The notes beneath the pieces are model-generated. The model searched no databases and was not told where the DNA came from. It worked only from the letters and a program-made list of their open reading frames with translations. A stretch of DNA of 64,000 nt from Rotaria sordida (Eukaryota > Rotifera > Eurotatoria > Philodinida > Philodinidae), in assembly GCA_905250125.1 (NCBI GenBank), contig CAJNOL010000140.1:62001-126000 (forward strand), read 5' to 3'. How positions within the stretch are numbered: position 1 is the first letter of the stretch; the number at the start of each line of letters is the position of its first letter. Shown one piece after another: positions 37,101 through 49,188 of the stretch. The position numbers were made by a program, and so were the translations under genes.

Positions 37101-38020
37101 ATGATTTTCAAATTAAACATGAAAGATAATATTAATTACTAGCAAGAGTATCTTGAGATCACCAGGATTGGAAGGAAGTCGATTGAAAGTTGATCAGTAT
37201 GTATGTCCCATATATTCTATAATTACTTATCTTCTTTTGTTTTTAATAGTTTGTTCTCATCTTGAATTAATCTTGTTTGTTTTATATATTTCATAGACTG
37301 GGTCACTGCTATTAAAAATCATGTTCTTACTTTCTAAATTTTTTTTTCGTTTACTGTCGCGATACGTTATGTGACCCGTCAACTATAATCAATATGACTC
37401 ATGAAAATGTCGTCAAAAAAATTTTGGTTTTTTCCAACTTAAATGAAAAAAATACATTATCTTGATATGCAAACAGAACATGAAAAAAAAAACAACACAT
37501 TTAACTTTCTGCAAAAATATTTCACTGTATTAGTTGGAAATTTCATTTAAATAAAAACAGGTTTGTTTAAAATCAGTCTAAATTTATCCTTGGAAAATTC
37601 CTTGATTTTGTATCTTTTAAATCAAATATATATATATATATATATACAAAAGAAAATTTTCAAAATATAATAAGATATTTGCATTTTATATGAAATACAT
37701 TTCTTCTTTATAGAAGTTGACTATTGTTTTTTTTTGAAAATATTTTGAAGTCACTACACAACAACAGTATGTACTTAATTTTCGCCGACAATCGATCTCT
37801 AAGAAAAATCCAACAAAACACTCGTGTTTTTTTTTTCTTCCAACTAAAAAAAAAAAAGGAGTATATAAAGAATTGTTTGCTTCATCTACATCGTCTGCAT
37901 TATTTTATTCATTCTTTTTATTTTCTTCTTTTTTGATTTTTAAAAGTAATATATGACATATAGTAAAAAAAAAAACACTACTTGAAATTTTCCGTGAATT
38001 TTTTCTATTATAGATTAATT
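34103..38020. other. 3.9 kb gene-free interval
   Basis: No exon with family similarity found. Contents include a CTT microsatellite at about 34160-34185, GT-rich sequence near 34795-34830, a (TA)n tract near 37628-37646, and AT-rich DNA. An acceptor-like CTATTATAG lies 7 nt before the next start codon. Confidence 0.55.
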
Positions 38021-40437
38021 ATGTCTACGACAAATGTTTGTTCTTTTTGTGAAGAACGACCTTATGATTTAATATGTACATGTGGTGATAAATTTGATTT
38101 TGATTGTATTCATCAACATATAGAATATCTTGGTACTGAAATTGACCATAATTCTCAAGTAACTTCTGATAAATTATATCATCTTAACGCTTTACAAGAG
38201 AGCGCGAATGGAAATGAAAATGTTAATACTGCTCAAACAATTATAGATAATTGGGTTTGTATTAATTTTATATTTGAAATTTTTCTTCTTTTCTAAAATT
38301 CATAATGAAATTTGAGTATTAAATCTTGAATTCGAAAAACAAAACAAATAAAACGAAGCATGCAAGGAAGAATGTAAAGTTTAGGTCATGTATATTTTTG
38401 ATCATCAAAACAAAAACAAAACAATTCGTCTAATCATCTACTTTATTATTAGACAATAACAAATAATATAAGAAATAAATATCATACATTTACAAAAATA
38501 AATAAGATGAAAAAAAAAAGCTATATCAAAATTGTAGAAACAGAGAAGATGTGGATAGATTAAGAGAAGATCCACACTCTTCTTTATAAATTTTCTTAAT
38601 TAATTTGATCATTTTGAGTAGATGAGATTATTATTATTATTATTTAACTTTATGTTATCGATCAATCTAGCTTTTGAGATTAGTACATTATTTGCCATAA
38701 ATGCACTATCTATTACTCATTTTGTATGAATGTGTCTAATGATCGAAAGTATCTTTTTTGTGTTTTTGGTGATCAAAAGATAGTTTTCTCTCAAGTTTAT
38801 CTAATATTAAAGAAAGAAAGAAAGAAAGAGAATATCTATTTTCTATTGAATTATTTTTATAGAAACGTAAACGTATGCAAGATATCGATGATATAGCAGA
38901 AAAAGCTTTAAACGAAGTTGAACAACGAAAAAATACTCTCAAAGATGTTCCATTAATTCAAGAAAATTTCAGTAAAATATGTTCTTCATTACATCAGCCA
39001 GCTCATAGTAATTTAAATGCTCTTATTGACCTTCAACATCAAATTCAACATATGATTGAAAATTATGAAAACTTACCAACACTTATTCAAGATGATACTA
39101 ATTTAGATGCATCACTTCAAATAAAATTAAATCCATCAATATCACATACAAATAATCAAGAATTAAGAACAATTGATATTGAACCACAACAATTTGTACC
39201 AAATGATCCAATAATATCTGATACAAATAGATTAAGATCACCAGAACTAACAAATCAATTAACAAATGGAACTCATACAGTTGAATTAACAAATGGAACT
39301 CATACATATGAATTACCAAATGAAGTTTATACAAATGGATTACCAAATGATGTTCATACAAATGAATTACCAAATGAAGTTTATATAAATGAATTACGAG
39401 ATGAAGTTCATACAAATGAATTACCAAATGAAATTCATACAAAGGAATTAACAAGTGTAACTTATACAAATGATTCAATAAATGATAATACAAATCATGA
39501 TGAATTTGATGCTGGTCAAACACGTCAAATTCAACGTATTAATCCAATATTAATATCTGTAAATAATGATCGATATGTTGGTGCAATTTGTTGTCATAAT
39601 AATCAATTAATTTATAATGATTATGATCGAATAACTCGAAGTTCTCGTTTAACTTTTATACCTGATATAAATGATCTGGCAACAAAACAATTTATTAATT
39701 GGTATCAACCTGATGCATCATTTGGTTCTGGTGATAATGAATGGATTCAAGATATTACATATTCAAATAAACTTTCAGCTTATTTAATACTTAATCGTGC
39801 ACGTTTACGTCTATTAAAAGATAATACAAATGATCTTATTGAATTTCAAACATTTTTTAATCGTACTATGAAACGATTATCATGTAGTGATACTCATATT
39901 TATTTAGTTGTTGCTCCTAGTACAATAACTTATTATGGTGATGAAATTATTCTTATGAATTATAATAAAGAAGAACAAATATGTAAAACATTTCGTGATA
40001 TATTACCATCTCGAATGAATCGAGGAGCTGGATCATTAGTCGGAGAAATAAGTGATTTAACTGTTATTTCAAATGAACAAATAGCAATTGGTTATCGTTT
40101 TGAACGTCGTCGTGAAGTTGGTATTTGTTTATTGAAAGTTTTAAATGATGGTAGAGAATGGTCATGTTTTAAACAATTATTACTTGATGATTGTTGGCAT
40201 AATGAATTACCATATACACCAAGAGTAGATTGGTGTGCAAAATTAAATGCTATTATTCTTATTGAATATATGACAGGTCATTTAATAATGATTGATAAAG
40301 ATGGTCAAGTAACTGGTGAATGTCGTTTTATGCATGTAGAAAATCATCGTGAATCACCAATTAATTTATCTGTAACAAATAATTTACTTTGTGCACGATT
40401 TGAATCATCAATTGCTATTCATAAAATTATTTCATAA
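38021..40437 (+). CDS. Zinc-finger (B-box-like) / beta-propeller-like protein with internal repeats
   Basis: Two exons, 38021-38254 and 38863-40437, join in phase to 602 residues. The ATG at 38021 (MSTTNVCSFCEERPYDL...) is chosen; an open frame upstream has no ATG. An N-terminal Cys/His cluster (C7, C10, C19, C21, C29, H31, H34) has B-box-like zinc-finger spacing. A coiled-coil-like segment follows (EKALNEVEQRKNTLKD). Then come about eight tandem 9-residue units of the type LPNEVYTNE/LTNGTHTVE at about 39250-39480, a 27-bp coding minisatellite. The C-terminal 330 residues have strand-turn patterns typical of NHL/WD-like propellers (YLILNRARLRLL, IYLVVAPSTITYY). This resembles a TRIM-NHL layout without a visible RING. 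Function unknown; partner binding through the propeller is inference. Confidence 0.75.
39250..39480 (+). repeat. 27-bp coding minisatellite (about 8 units)
   Basis: Units such as GAATTACCAAATGAAGTT plus TATACAAAT repeat in frame, encoding nine residues each with drifted copies at both ends. Copy number could vary between alleles. Confidence 0.85.
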
Positions 40438-41605
40438 AGGATTTTTGTTTTTTTTTTTTTTTTCGTATTTTTTGTGACAAAATTTTTCATTTAAAAAATA
40501 CATTCATATATGTCGACAGAGAAATCATAATGTAGCTCTAACATAGTTGTATAATATTGATTTTTGTTTTATTTTTTTAATTTAATAAAATTTCTATGTA
40601 AATGATCGACAACATATTCTTTTTTGTTCATCAACTAAAAATTAAAGCTTGTCAATACAATCTCTTTGGAGTTAAAATATGGAACTTACATGTCTTATTT
40701 AGTCTCATTTTGTTAATACAAAATATATCAAATGAAAAATTTCTAGTAGATTATAATTGTTTTCTAAGGATCATCAATCATCAGAGAAACGATCTATGTC
40801 TTATTTACAGAATGGATTATATATAACACTACGATAAAGAATTGAAATAATTTCGTTTTGATTCATTCGAATAGACTGATTTTTGCCTACACTAACAAAA
40901 TCTCACCTATAGTCAACTAAGAAAAAATACATATGTAATGTTTCATGGATCATTTTTAATCGTTATCATCTAACGAGGGAACTATCCAAACTGATACCCA
41001 CCGTTTGAGCTTATATTCAGTTCACAAGGAAGTCTTCGTAAGGACATTCTTGAACATCAATTTTTATCTACGCAAAAACAAAAAAATACACTATTTAGAA
41101 CATTTATAAATGTATTCCAACTATTCCAATTTCAAGAAAGGCTTTAAAATGTTCTAGAGCAATATAAGCCCTTTCTTTCTTATTGCTGTTCTGCGTCTTT
41201 TTCTATTTCTAACTTGAAAAGGAGTCTCAAACCTGTTATTCTCAGTTGCTAAGGAAACGCAACCAATGACCAGTGGCTTCTCTCGCTCTCCATAAAATTT
41301 CAAGTTGAAACTTACACTCATTATACTTTTCTTCGAAAAACATAATATGAGTTTCCCAAAAAGGAAACAGTTCAATATCTTCCATTCACCATACGCAGAA
41401 GTTATAAGATAAATCAATTTTTTTTCATTAGAAATATAAAATATTCAAATAAAAATACTTTTTAAAGAAGAAAAAAAGGTGATACGTAGAAGGTAAGAAA
41501 TGATCTTAATAAAAATAACATATTACAACTACAAAAACAAATAATAAAATTAATGAAATTATCATAGAAAAGTAATTCCAAAAAAAAAAACCAAAAATTT
41601 TCTTT
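40438..41605. other. Convergent intergenic spacer with a dispersed repeat
   Basis: 1.17 kb between the ends of two convergent genes. It contains the second copy (about 40710-41370) of the repeat at 26030-26530. The part at 40970-41010 (GAACTATC-AACTGATACC-ACC) also recurs at about 47518-47560. No gene seen. Confidence 0.6.
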
Positions 41606-44600
41606 TTAATCTTTACGTAATTTAGCAAGATCTTCAATATGTTGAATAATCAATGCTGTCCAACCTGTTTGATGACTAGCACCTATTCCACGTCCTGTAT
41701 CACCATGAAAATATTCATAAAAAAGAACAAGATCATGAAAATATGGATCTTTTACATAAATTGTTTCATCACCATTCAATGGTCGTTTTCCATTTTCATC
41801 AAGTAAAAAAATTTTTACTAAACGTCTTGAAATTTCTTGTGATACTTCATGTAAATTCATCATTTTTCCACTTCGTGTTGGACATTCTATTTTCCAATTA
41901 TCACCATATGCATAATAATAACGTTGAAGTGCTTCAATAATTAAATAATTAATACATAACCATATTGGTCCACGCCAATTTGAATTTCCACCAAACATAT
42001 TCGTTGTTGATTCACCTGGTGAATAACTTACACATTGTTCATGTTCACTACCTGGATCAAATATATATGGATGTTTTTCATGATATTTTGATAATGAACG
42101 TATACCATATTCAGAAAGAAATTCATCTTCATCAAGTATATATGTTAACATACGACGAAGACGAATTTCTGATGGAATTGAAAGTACAATAGAATTATTA
42201 CCATTTGATTTACATTGAATTATATGTTGTCGAAGATGAGTTTTATATTGTAAAAACCAATTTAATCGTTTTTGAAAACCTTTTAAATGATGTATTTTTT
42301 CCATTTCAATAACAGATATAGCAATTAAAGGTATAACACCAACTAATGAACGTGCTATTAAAAATATTAATATTAAAAAAAAATCAAAATAAATTTTAAA
42401 TAATTTTCTTACTCTTTAATTTTGTAATTTTATCTGTTTTACCACATTTAACTTGATCATAATAAAATCCATCATCATCATCCCATAAACCTGTTCCACC
42501 ATGAACATTCATTGCATCAACAATTTGAACAAAATGTTCAAAAAATTTTGATGCCATATCTTCATATGCTTCAATAACAGGTTGATTATTAATACCACTA
42601 GCTAATTCAATTGATATAGTAAACATTATTAATGAATAAAAACACATCCATGCTGTAGCATCAGATTGATGCATTGTACCACCATCAGGTAATTCAACTG
42701 AACGATCAAATACACCAATATTATCAAGACCAAGAAAACCACCAGAAAATAAATTTAAATTTTTTGGATCTTTACGATTAACCCACCAAGTAAAATTGAT
42801 TATTAATTTAACAAATACACTTTCAAGAAATTTTCGATCATGTTCGTCATTTTTATTTGTAGATATTTTATATATTCGCCATGCTGCCCAAGCACTAACA
42901 GGTGGATTAACATCACAAAAATTAAATTCATATGCTGGAATTTGTCCATTTGGATGCATATACCATTCACGTAAAAGTAATCTTATTTGATCTTTAGCAA
43001 AACGTGGATCAATACGTGCAAATGGTATAACATGAAATGCTAAATCCCAACTAGCAAACCATGGATATTCCCATTTATCAGGCATTGATAAAACATCTCG
43101 ACAATATCTAAAAAAAAGCAAAAATAAATGAAACAAATTCTTCGTTTTCTAAAGATCTTCTATTATGTTGCATTTATTTTTCACAACTTTTTGTTTTTTT
43201 TTTTATTAATAAAAGTTTTTCAAAATAAAATTCAAACCGATTTCTAAGTGACCGAACAACTCGCCATGAGTGAGGATCTTTTGTATATTCTCACCAACTC
43301 ACTTGCAATGTTCCTTCAGAATATTTTAACACTAACATGTCATGCAATGAATTCTCCTAGCACTGATTTTTTGAGGTTGTGAGAACGTAGTAATATTCTT
43401 GACTTCTGTCTTTGAAGATTTTTTTTAGCTCAAAATTCGGAAAACTAGATAAATTTTGATATAGACATACGAATTAAAGTTCTCTTCTGGAAGAGAAAAT
43501 TTTCAACTTACAAATGCAACCAATCTTTATTTCGAGCATTTCTTTTTCGTATTTCTGATGGATGGCTTATGTCAGGATCACCTTCAATCCAATCTTCAAT
43601 AATATAATGATAAAATTGTTTTGTATGTAAAAGACCAGCATAAGCTTGTCGAACAATATTTTTTTCATCTTGATTTAATTTTGAATTAATTATTAATGAA
43701 TAAAATTCTTCTGTTTCATTAATACGTTTTTCAAATATTTGATCAATATCATTAAAATTAAATTTATTTAAAATTTGTTCATTATCTAATAATTGATATA
43801 AACGAAGATGAATTTTTATTGATGATTTTGCTTTTATATTAAAATAATAATATAAACCAACTTTTGTTCCATGTTGTTTTGAATTAACAAGATTTTTTTC
43901 TTTATTTATTATATATTCATGAAATGCATCTTTAACATATGGTGAATAATTATCTATATTATATAAACGTTTAAAATTTGTTTCATTTTCTGTAAAAAGT
44001 ATTTCAGGCATTTGACCATATTCATCAGGATTAATATCGAATAGAAATGGTTCAAGTGTATCATGTTTTGTACGTAGAAAATTTTCTCCTTGTTTTTGTT
44101 CAATTTTAGGACGCATTGTACAACCTTCATGTTTACAACCCCATGACCATGTATTACGAAAAAATAATGTTGGAATTATATGTAGAGGTGCATCATTTAA
44201 TGAACGATTTTCAATTGTAATACGTATAAGAATATCATTCGGAGAATTTTTAGCATATTCAGTAAATATATCAAAATATTCATTATTATCAAAAATTTTT
44301 GTATCAAGAAGTTCATATTCAGATTCATGTTTTGAACGATGACGATTTTCTTCAATTAATTGTTTATATGGATATTCATTTTGAGGATATTTATAAAGAC
44401 TTTTAAAATAAGAATGTGTTGGAGTTGAATCAAGATAATAATAAAGTTCTTTTACATCTTCTCCATGATTTCCTTCTGAAAAATTTTAAAAAAAAAAATT
44501 TTTTTATTATTTTTTACTGTTCATTGACTTTTTTTGTGAAATATGATCGAAAAGGAGCTTAGACCCATATATCAATAACATCTTGTTATAATATATGAAC

Positions 44601-45108
44601 TACTTCCTTATTGCATTTCTTGAAGGCTAAGTAAAAGAATGGTGCATAAAACGATCTCATTGTGATTAGCAAGAGCAACTACATCATGTTTTACATTCCT
44701 GCAGGGATTGTGGTAATAAGTTTTTTTTTTCTTAAGTATAATAACATACCAGGTCCAGTTAATCCAAATAGACGTTCTTTAAGTATAGGATCTTTTTCAT
44801 TCCATAATGATAATGCAAAACATAAACGACATTCACGATCTGTAAAACCTAAAAGACCATCTTCACCCCAACGATAAGCACGTGATCGTGATTGATCATG
44901 AGAAAAATAATTCCAACAATCACCATCTTCAGAATAATCCTATATTGGTAAAAATTTGTATAAATATCAATGAGAAGATATTTTGATTTAGTTCACGAAC
45001 AGTACCCCATTGTCGTTCAGCTAAATATGGACCCCATCGTTTCCAATTAGCTTTACGAGCTTCGTCTTCACATAAACGTTCATATTCAGCATTCGATGAT
45101 GTCGCCAT
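41606..45108 (-). CDS. Bacterial-type GH63-like glucosidase family protein
   Basis: Five exons (45108-44992, 44939-44750, 44475-43512, 43107-42413, 42354-41606) give 904 residues. The N-terminal signature [20 protein letters not shown]...[20 protein letters not shown], then [21 protein letters not shown] and [18 protein letters not shown], is that of the long cytosolic glucosidase/GH63-like proteins common in bacteria and fungi, not animal ER glucosidase I. The (alpha/alpha)6 catalytic part includes [61 protein letters not shown] and HQTGWTALI. No signal peptide. Substrate unproven; alpha-glucosides are expected from the family. The exon 1-2 junction lacks a good GT donor at the position that keeps the conserved VRE. 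Introns 2 and 3 are 274 and 404 bp. Family identity strong; transfer is inference. Confidence 0.82.
44555..44735 (+). repeat. Dispersed repeat family A, copy in the GH63 intron
   Basis: Contains ATCTTGTTATAATATATGAA, TTATTGCATTTCTTGAAGG, GATTAGCAAGAGCAACTACA, CATGTTTTACATTCCTGCAG and GGATTGTGG. All recur in order at 46690-46875 and, inverted, at 27425-27570. Confidence 0.7.
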
Positions 45109-45789
45109 TTTGAGAATACTCTTCAATGATCAATAATATTATCGAAAATAAGATGATGATTACACCTTTCATAAAGCCAAAATAGTCATATCATCATGAT
45201 AGAGCTAAATATGTTTATATAGCACAAAAATATGGCTGGGTAAAGATGAGAACGAAAAAAAAGGTATTATACCTAGACAATCCAATGTTTGTTATACATT
45301 AGTTTCTGACGTAATATTATTTTATGTAGGAGAACACTCGATGTCTAATAAAAAACATTGTCAAAAGAGATCGCTGTAACTTTTGTCGTCTTTTTCTTCA
45401 TTGTTCCTCAGTCGGAACTAATGAAAAAATAAACAAAGATATTTTTATCTTGAAAGATTTGTTCAACTAATAATGTTAAACAAACTAGATGTATCACTTA
45501 AAATAACTTCATTTTTTTTTGAAAAAGTATAGCTTACAAAATTGATCGATTCATATTATTGTATGAAGTCAAATTAGTATAAAAGAGTCTGGCAATATAT
45601 GACAACATTGATTAGAATGATTAGAACAATGTAAGGATTGGAAAAAACAAAGAACAAACTAAACAATGAATAATATTGAAAATTAAGCAAGAGAAAAATA
45701 ATACGACCTCATGACTGCGAAATTTCAATTAATATCAATCAAAACATCAGTACAAAAATATAGTAAAGAGGAGATCATATTGAATGGTC

Positions 45790-46640
45790 ACTTTTTGCAA
45801 GTCATCTTTTCATTATCTAATACGTTTCATGTAAAAGCAAAATATATCATAGGATACACCCAACAAAAGTTTTACAATTTGCAAAGAAAAGTTTATTTTA
45901 TATGCATGTACCTTTTGTTTTATAAAAAAACGACGAAATTCTTTTTCGATCAATTTTTGACGCTTAGAACAAGGTCATTTTTTTTAATCGACAATCAATT
46001 TGTTCTTTTATCTCATCAATCAAACAAAATTCTATTCATTAGGATGTGCTTATGCTACTAGTCGACAGGCAGCATGTGGACGAGATGATATAAATTAAAA
46101 GGCTAAGTATCCAAAAAGAATTATGGTGTTATTAGATGCTTCTAAAAATCGTCTCACGTTTTCAATTATATTCGAATTTAATTGAAGTTGTTCTTTGACA
46201 TGCGCAATTTGAAGGTGAATGGCTGCTGGTCGGTAATGTTCCATTTATCAATAAAACAATGCAATGGCACATACATATAAGGTAACATTGACATGGTACA
46301 CAGAGTGTTTTTTGTATTTCATAGGCAAACACAGATGACCAACAAATAAATAGGACGCTATCATCAATAATATGTAATAGGATAAAGTTATAAATTATGA
46401 GTCTTTAATTGGTGCAATAACAAAAGAAATCTACTGCATACCAAAAAATAAATATGTTCGCAGCGTCGAAAATTGATCGAACTGAATTTTGTCGTTTTTA
46501 AAAAACAAAAAGGTATACATATAAAAGTAGCTTTTCTTTGTAAATTGTAGAACTTTTTTCGACGCAACTTGTGGTATATTTTGTTCTTTTAAAACATGAT
46601 CTAAAATGGGTATTGAAGTATAGGAATAAAAATTTCTACC
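45790..46640. repeat. Large fold-back element, ~850 bp
   Basis: The left arm (about 45800-46010) matches the reverse complement of 46440-46630: AAAGTTTTACAATTTGCAAA, then GAAAAG, TATATGCATGTACCTTTTG, AAAACGACGAAATTC, CGATCAATTTTTGACGC and GAACA recur inverted in nested order. Arms of about 200 bp at roughly 80% identity flank a centre of about 420 bp. It encodes nothing recognisable. Confidence 0.7.
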
Positions 46641-46689
46641 CTCTCCCTTCTCCGTACGGGCCATGACAGATGCTTGCCAGAGACCAACA

Positions 46690-46875
46690 CAGATTTTATA
46701 TCAGTAACATATCGTTATAATATATGACCTACTTTCATATTGCATTTCTGAAGGATTAAATTAAAACATAGTGAAGAAATGTGTCCCAAAATAGATAAAA
46801 TAAAAACAATCTCTCTGTGATTGGCAATAGCAATGACATTGTACTTTACATTTTAATCCCGCAGGGACTATATTC
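46690..46875 (+). repeat. Dispersed repeat family A, intergenic copy
   Basis: Same blocks and order as 44555-44735 (ATATCGTTATAATATATGAC, TATTGCATTTCTGAAGG, GTGATTGGCAATAGCAATGA, CCCGCAGGGACTAT), with about 30 bp of extra sequence in the middle. Confidence 0.7.
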
Positions 46876-46889
46876 ACAATTTTTATTAA

Positions 46890-47110
46890 TTGACTCAGGA
46901 GTAGGTGTGGGTAGCAATGTGGATGTGGTTTGTGCGTATGGTGTATTGGCGTACGTGTGCGTGCGTGAGATAGGATGGGTGGATTTGAGTGAAGGTCTCA
47001 AGGAGACTCACACCCGAATCCACACCACGCTTAGAGCTACACCCCATACGCACCCACAGTCATAACCACAAAGACAACCACATCCATTCATATTCTACGC
47101 CAACACAGCC
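46890..47110. repeat. GT-rich / AC-rich imperfect inverted repeat
   Basis: A G/T-rich stretch (GTAGGTGTGGGTAGCAATG, TGGATGTGGTTTGTGCG) is followed by its A/C-rich counterpart (CACACCCGAATCCAC, CATACGCACCCACAG, CAACCACATCC). The centre near 46980-47025 pairs GTGGATTTGAGTG with CTCACACCCGAATCCAC. Confidence 0.65.
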
Positions 47111-48414
47111 TCAGCAATATTTTACTTTTAGGTATGTTAGGATTCCGTCTTACCTTTATCGTATTTGTTCGCCTCCATTTGCTCCACAAAAATGCTTGCA
47201 TTTTGTTTCTCTTTCCTTATCAAACATATTTTGTGCACGTCTATACTTGCTAGAAGTATTACTTTATCTTTTTCCTGCATCTATACGGGCATCCTACTAT
47301 CTCCGTCGAAAATCTTGCTTCCCATCTATAATATTTATAAGATAAAAATCTCTTTTTGCATTCACTCGAAAGTAAAACAGAGCCATAAGATAGAGTTTCA
47401 CACTTGTACACCGAGAGGTAGGCGTTCATTTCTAATTATTTCAGACGCAAGAGTTTGTCTTTTTTCTGTGGCATCGTACTCTAACGTCTTCATCGCATTC
47501 GTTTGACTTCTGACAAGGAAACTATCGGAACTAATACCGACCGTTTGAGCGCATATTGTGTTGACACGGACGTCTTGTTGAGACTAGCAAAGTCCTGAAA
47601 GAGTTCGTTTTGATGAGTCTTTGAAGTTGAGTTACGATCATTTCATTGAACTTTTGATCTAGTTTTAAGTATATAGCGTGTGGCTGTAGGTAGGAGTGTG
47701 ATTATGTGGTCACTGTTTTGGCTACGGGTGCATTCGATATCCACATCCAGTTTCTATTCACTGTACCACATGGGCACTAACATCCAAACGCAGAATCGCT
47801 CAATAAAGCTCATTAGTATATAGATCCACTAAAAATTTCAGTTCGATTCGACGAGAAACTGAGGAAGTTCTTCATTATATCGATCGTGTCTTATGTGAGC
47901 TGTCTCTTAAAATGACTGCACTGAAGTCGCAATCAAAGAAAATAAGAATGATTCTTCTCAAAACCTATCTTAAGAAGATATGAATTCAAAATATTACATG
48001 GAACCAGGATTCCGTGAGAAAATTCATTTAAGGCGAACTCTATGATATAGCTTTCGTAGACGAAGCATATTTTCTATCGAAAACTGAGAAAATATTGTTT
48101 AATTATCCCTATTAGATGGAGAGAATAAGATCTATCTCAAAGTAGATTTCTACGACTGGATTCGACTCGCAAGTGGTACAGATTGAATTTTGAATAATTT
48201 CGACTTTTTTTGGGCTGATTTCTCCGAACTTGATCCAGTGCTCTCTATGTACTTTTTTTATGACTGACGTAAAAATCAATGTGTCATAAAGCTATCGGTT
48301 CACATTTTATATATAAATACCTTAAAGATGGATCAAACGACTCGGAAACAATTACATAACTTACCCTTATTCTATAAAATAGCACAAATCCACTAAAGCC
48401 TAGTGAGATTGTCG

Positions 48415-48515
48415 TACTTTGGGTGTGAATGTGAAAGTGTTGCTTTGAATTTTCTGTTCAATCACGTCCATTCCATACTCACACTCATACCCACACCCAC
48501 ACCCATACCCGCTTA
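48415..48515. repeat. GT-rich hairpin with TGTGGG-like hexamers
   Basis: GGGTGTGAATGTGAAAGTG is followed after about 35 bp by CATACTCACACTCATACCC and the hexamers ACACCC ACACCC ATACCC. The complement, TGTGGG, is the repeat unit I recall for bdelloid telomeres. Only about four units are present, so this is an interstitial trace, not a telomere. Confidence 0.5.
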
Positions 48516-49188
48516 ATATAGCGCACAACATAAGTTGAAACTAGAAGCACTAGCTATCTTTCATCTTGATAACATAAAGAGTCGTCCTCCTTCTCTTCCT
48601 CTGTATTCTTAACTTCCCAACTGAGATCTTATAAAGATTGCCGAGCCTTCCCTAGACTCAAAACGTTGTGCCACCTACGATATTCGGTGAATGAAAAGAT
48701 GATTTGTGAAAGGTAACCATTCGTTATGATCCATTCATCGTATCGATTAGTATAGAAAAGTATACATGCTTTCAATAATCTTCATATAAAAATAACAACT
48801 TAGTTTAATATATCAAATATTTTGTTAAGATCTGTATTTTTATTTGTAATTCAAATTCAATAGTTTATGATAAAATAATAATGAACATCTATGAAATATA
48901 TTTTTCTTTTATTCTTCGTTCGATCGGATGAACCAAATCGATAGATTTATTTTTCTATATTCTAATAATATTAACGTAAGAATAATGTACACGAACTGAA
49001 TCACGACAAACAGAGTGTACTCGAACATATATTATATAATCTATATAAGCACTTGACTTTAACTAATGGATTTTTTTTTTCTTATGTTATCCATTAATTA
49101 AGAAAAGAGAAATATACTTTTGTTTAATATGAACATAAAATATAAACGAATAGAATATTGAAAATAAAGATACAGACTGATTTGTTTA

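Larger units (their letters stand above)
45109..49188. other. 4.1 kb gene-free, repeat-rich interval
   Basis: No exon recognised. It contains a large fold-back (45790-46640), a family A repeat (46690-46875), a GT-rich inverted region (46890-47110), a segment shared with 40970 (about 47510-47600), and a second GT-rich hairpin ending in telomere-like hexamers (48415-48515). GC is locally higher (46.9-48.7 kb) than in the flanking genes. Confidence 0.6.

Noticed and set aside
39098-39523. 141-codon open frame antisense to the zinc-finger/propeller gene
   Set aside because: It is the reverse reading of the 27-bp minisatellite, giving Leu/His repeats.
46817-47506. Overlapping open frames of 80-118 codons in the GT/AC-rich region
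   Set aside because: They follow the strand-biased repeat composition, with no family similarity and no splice pattern.
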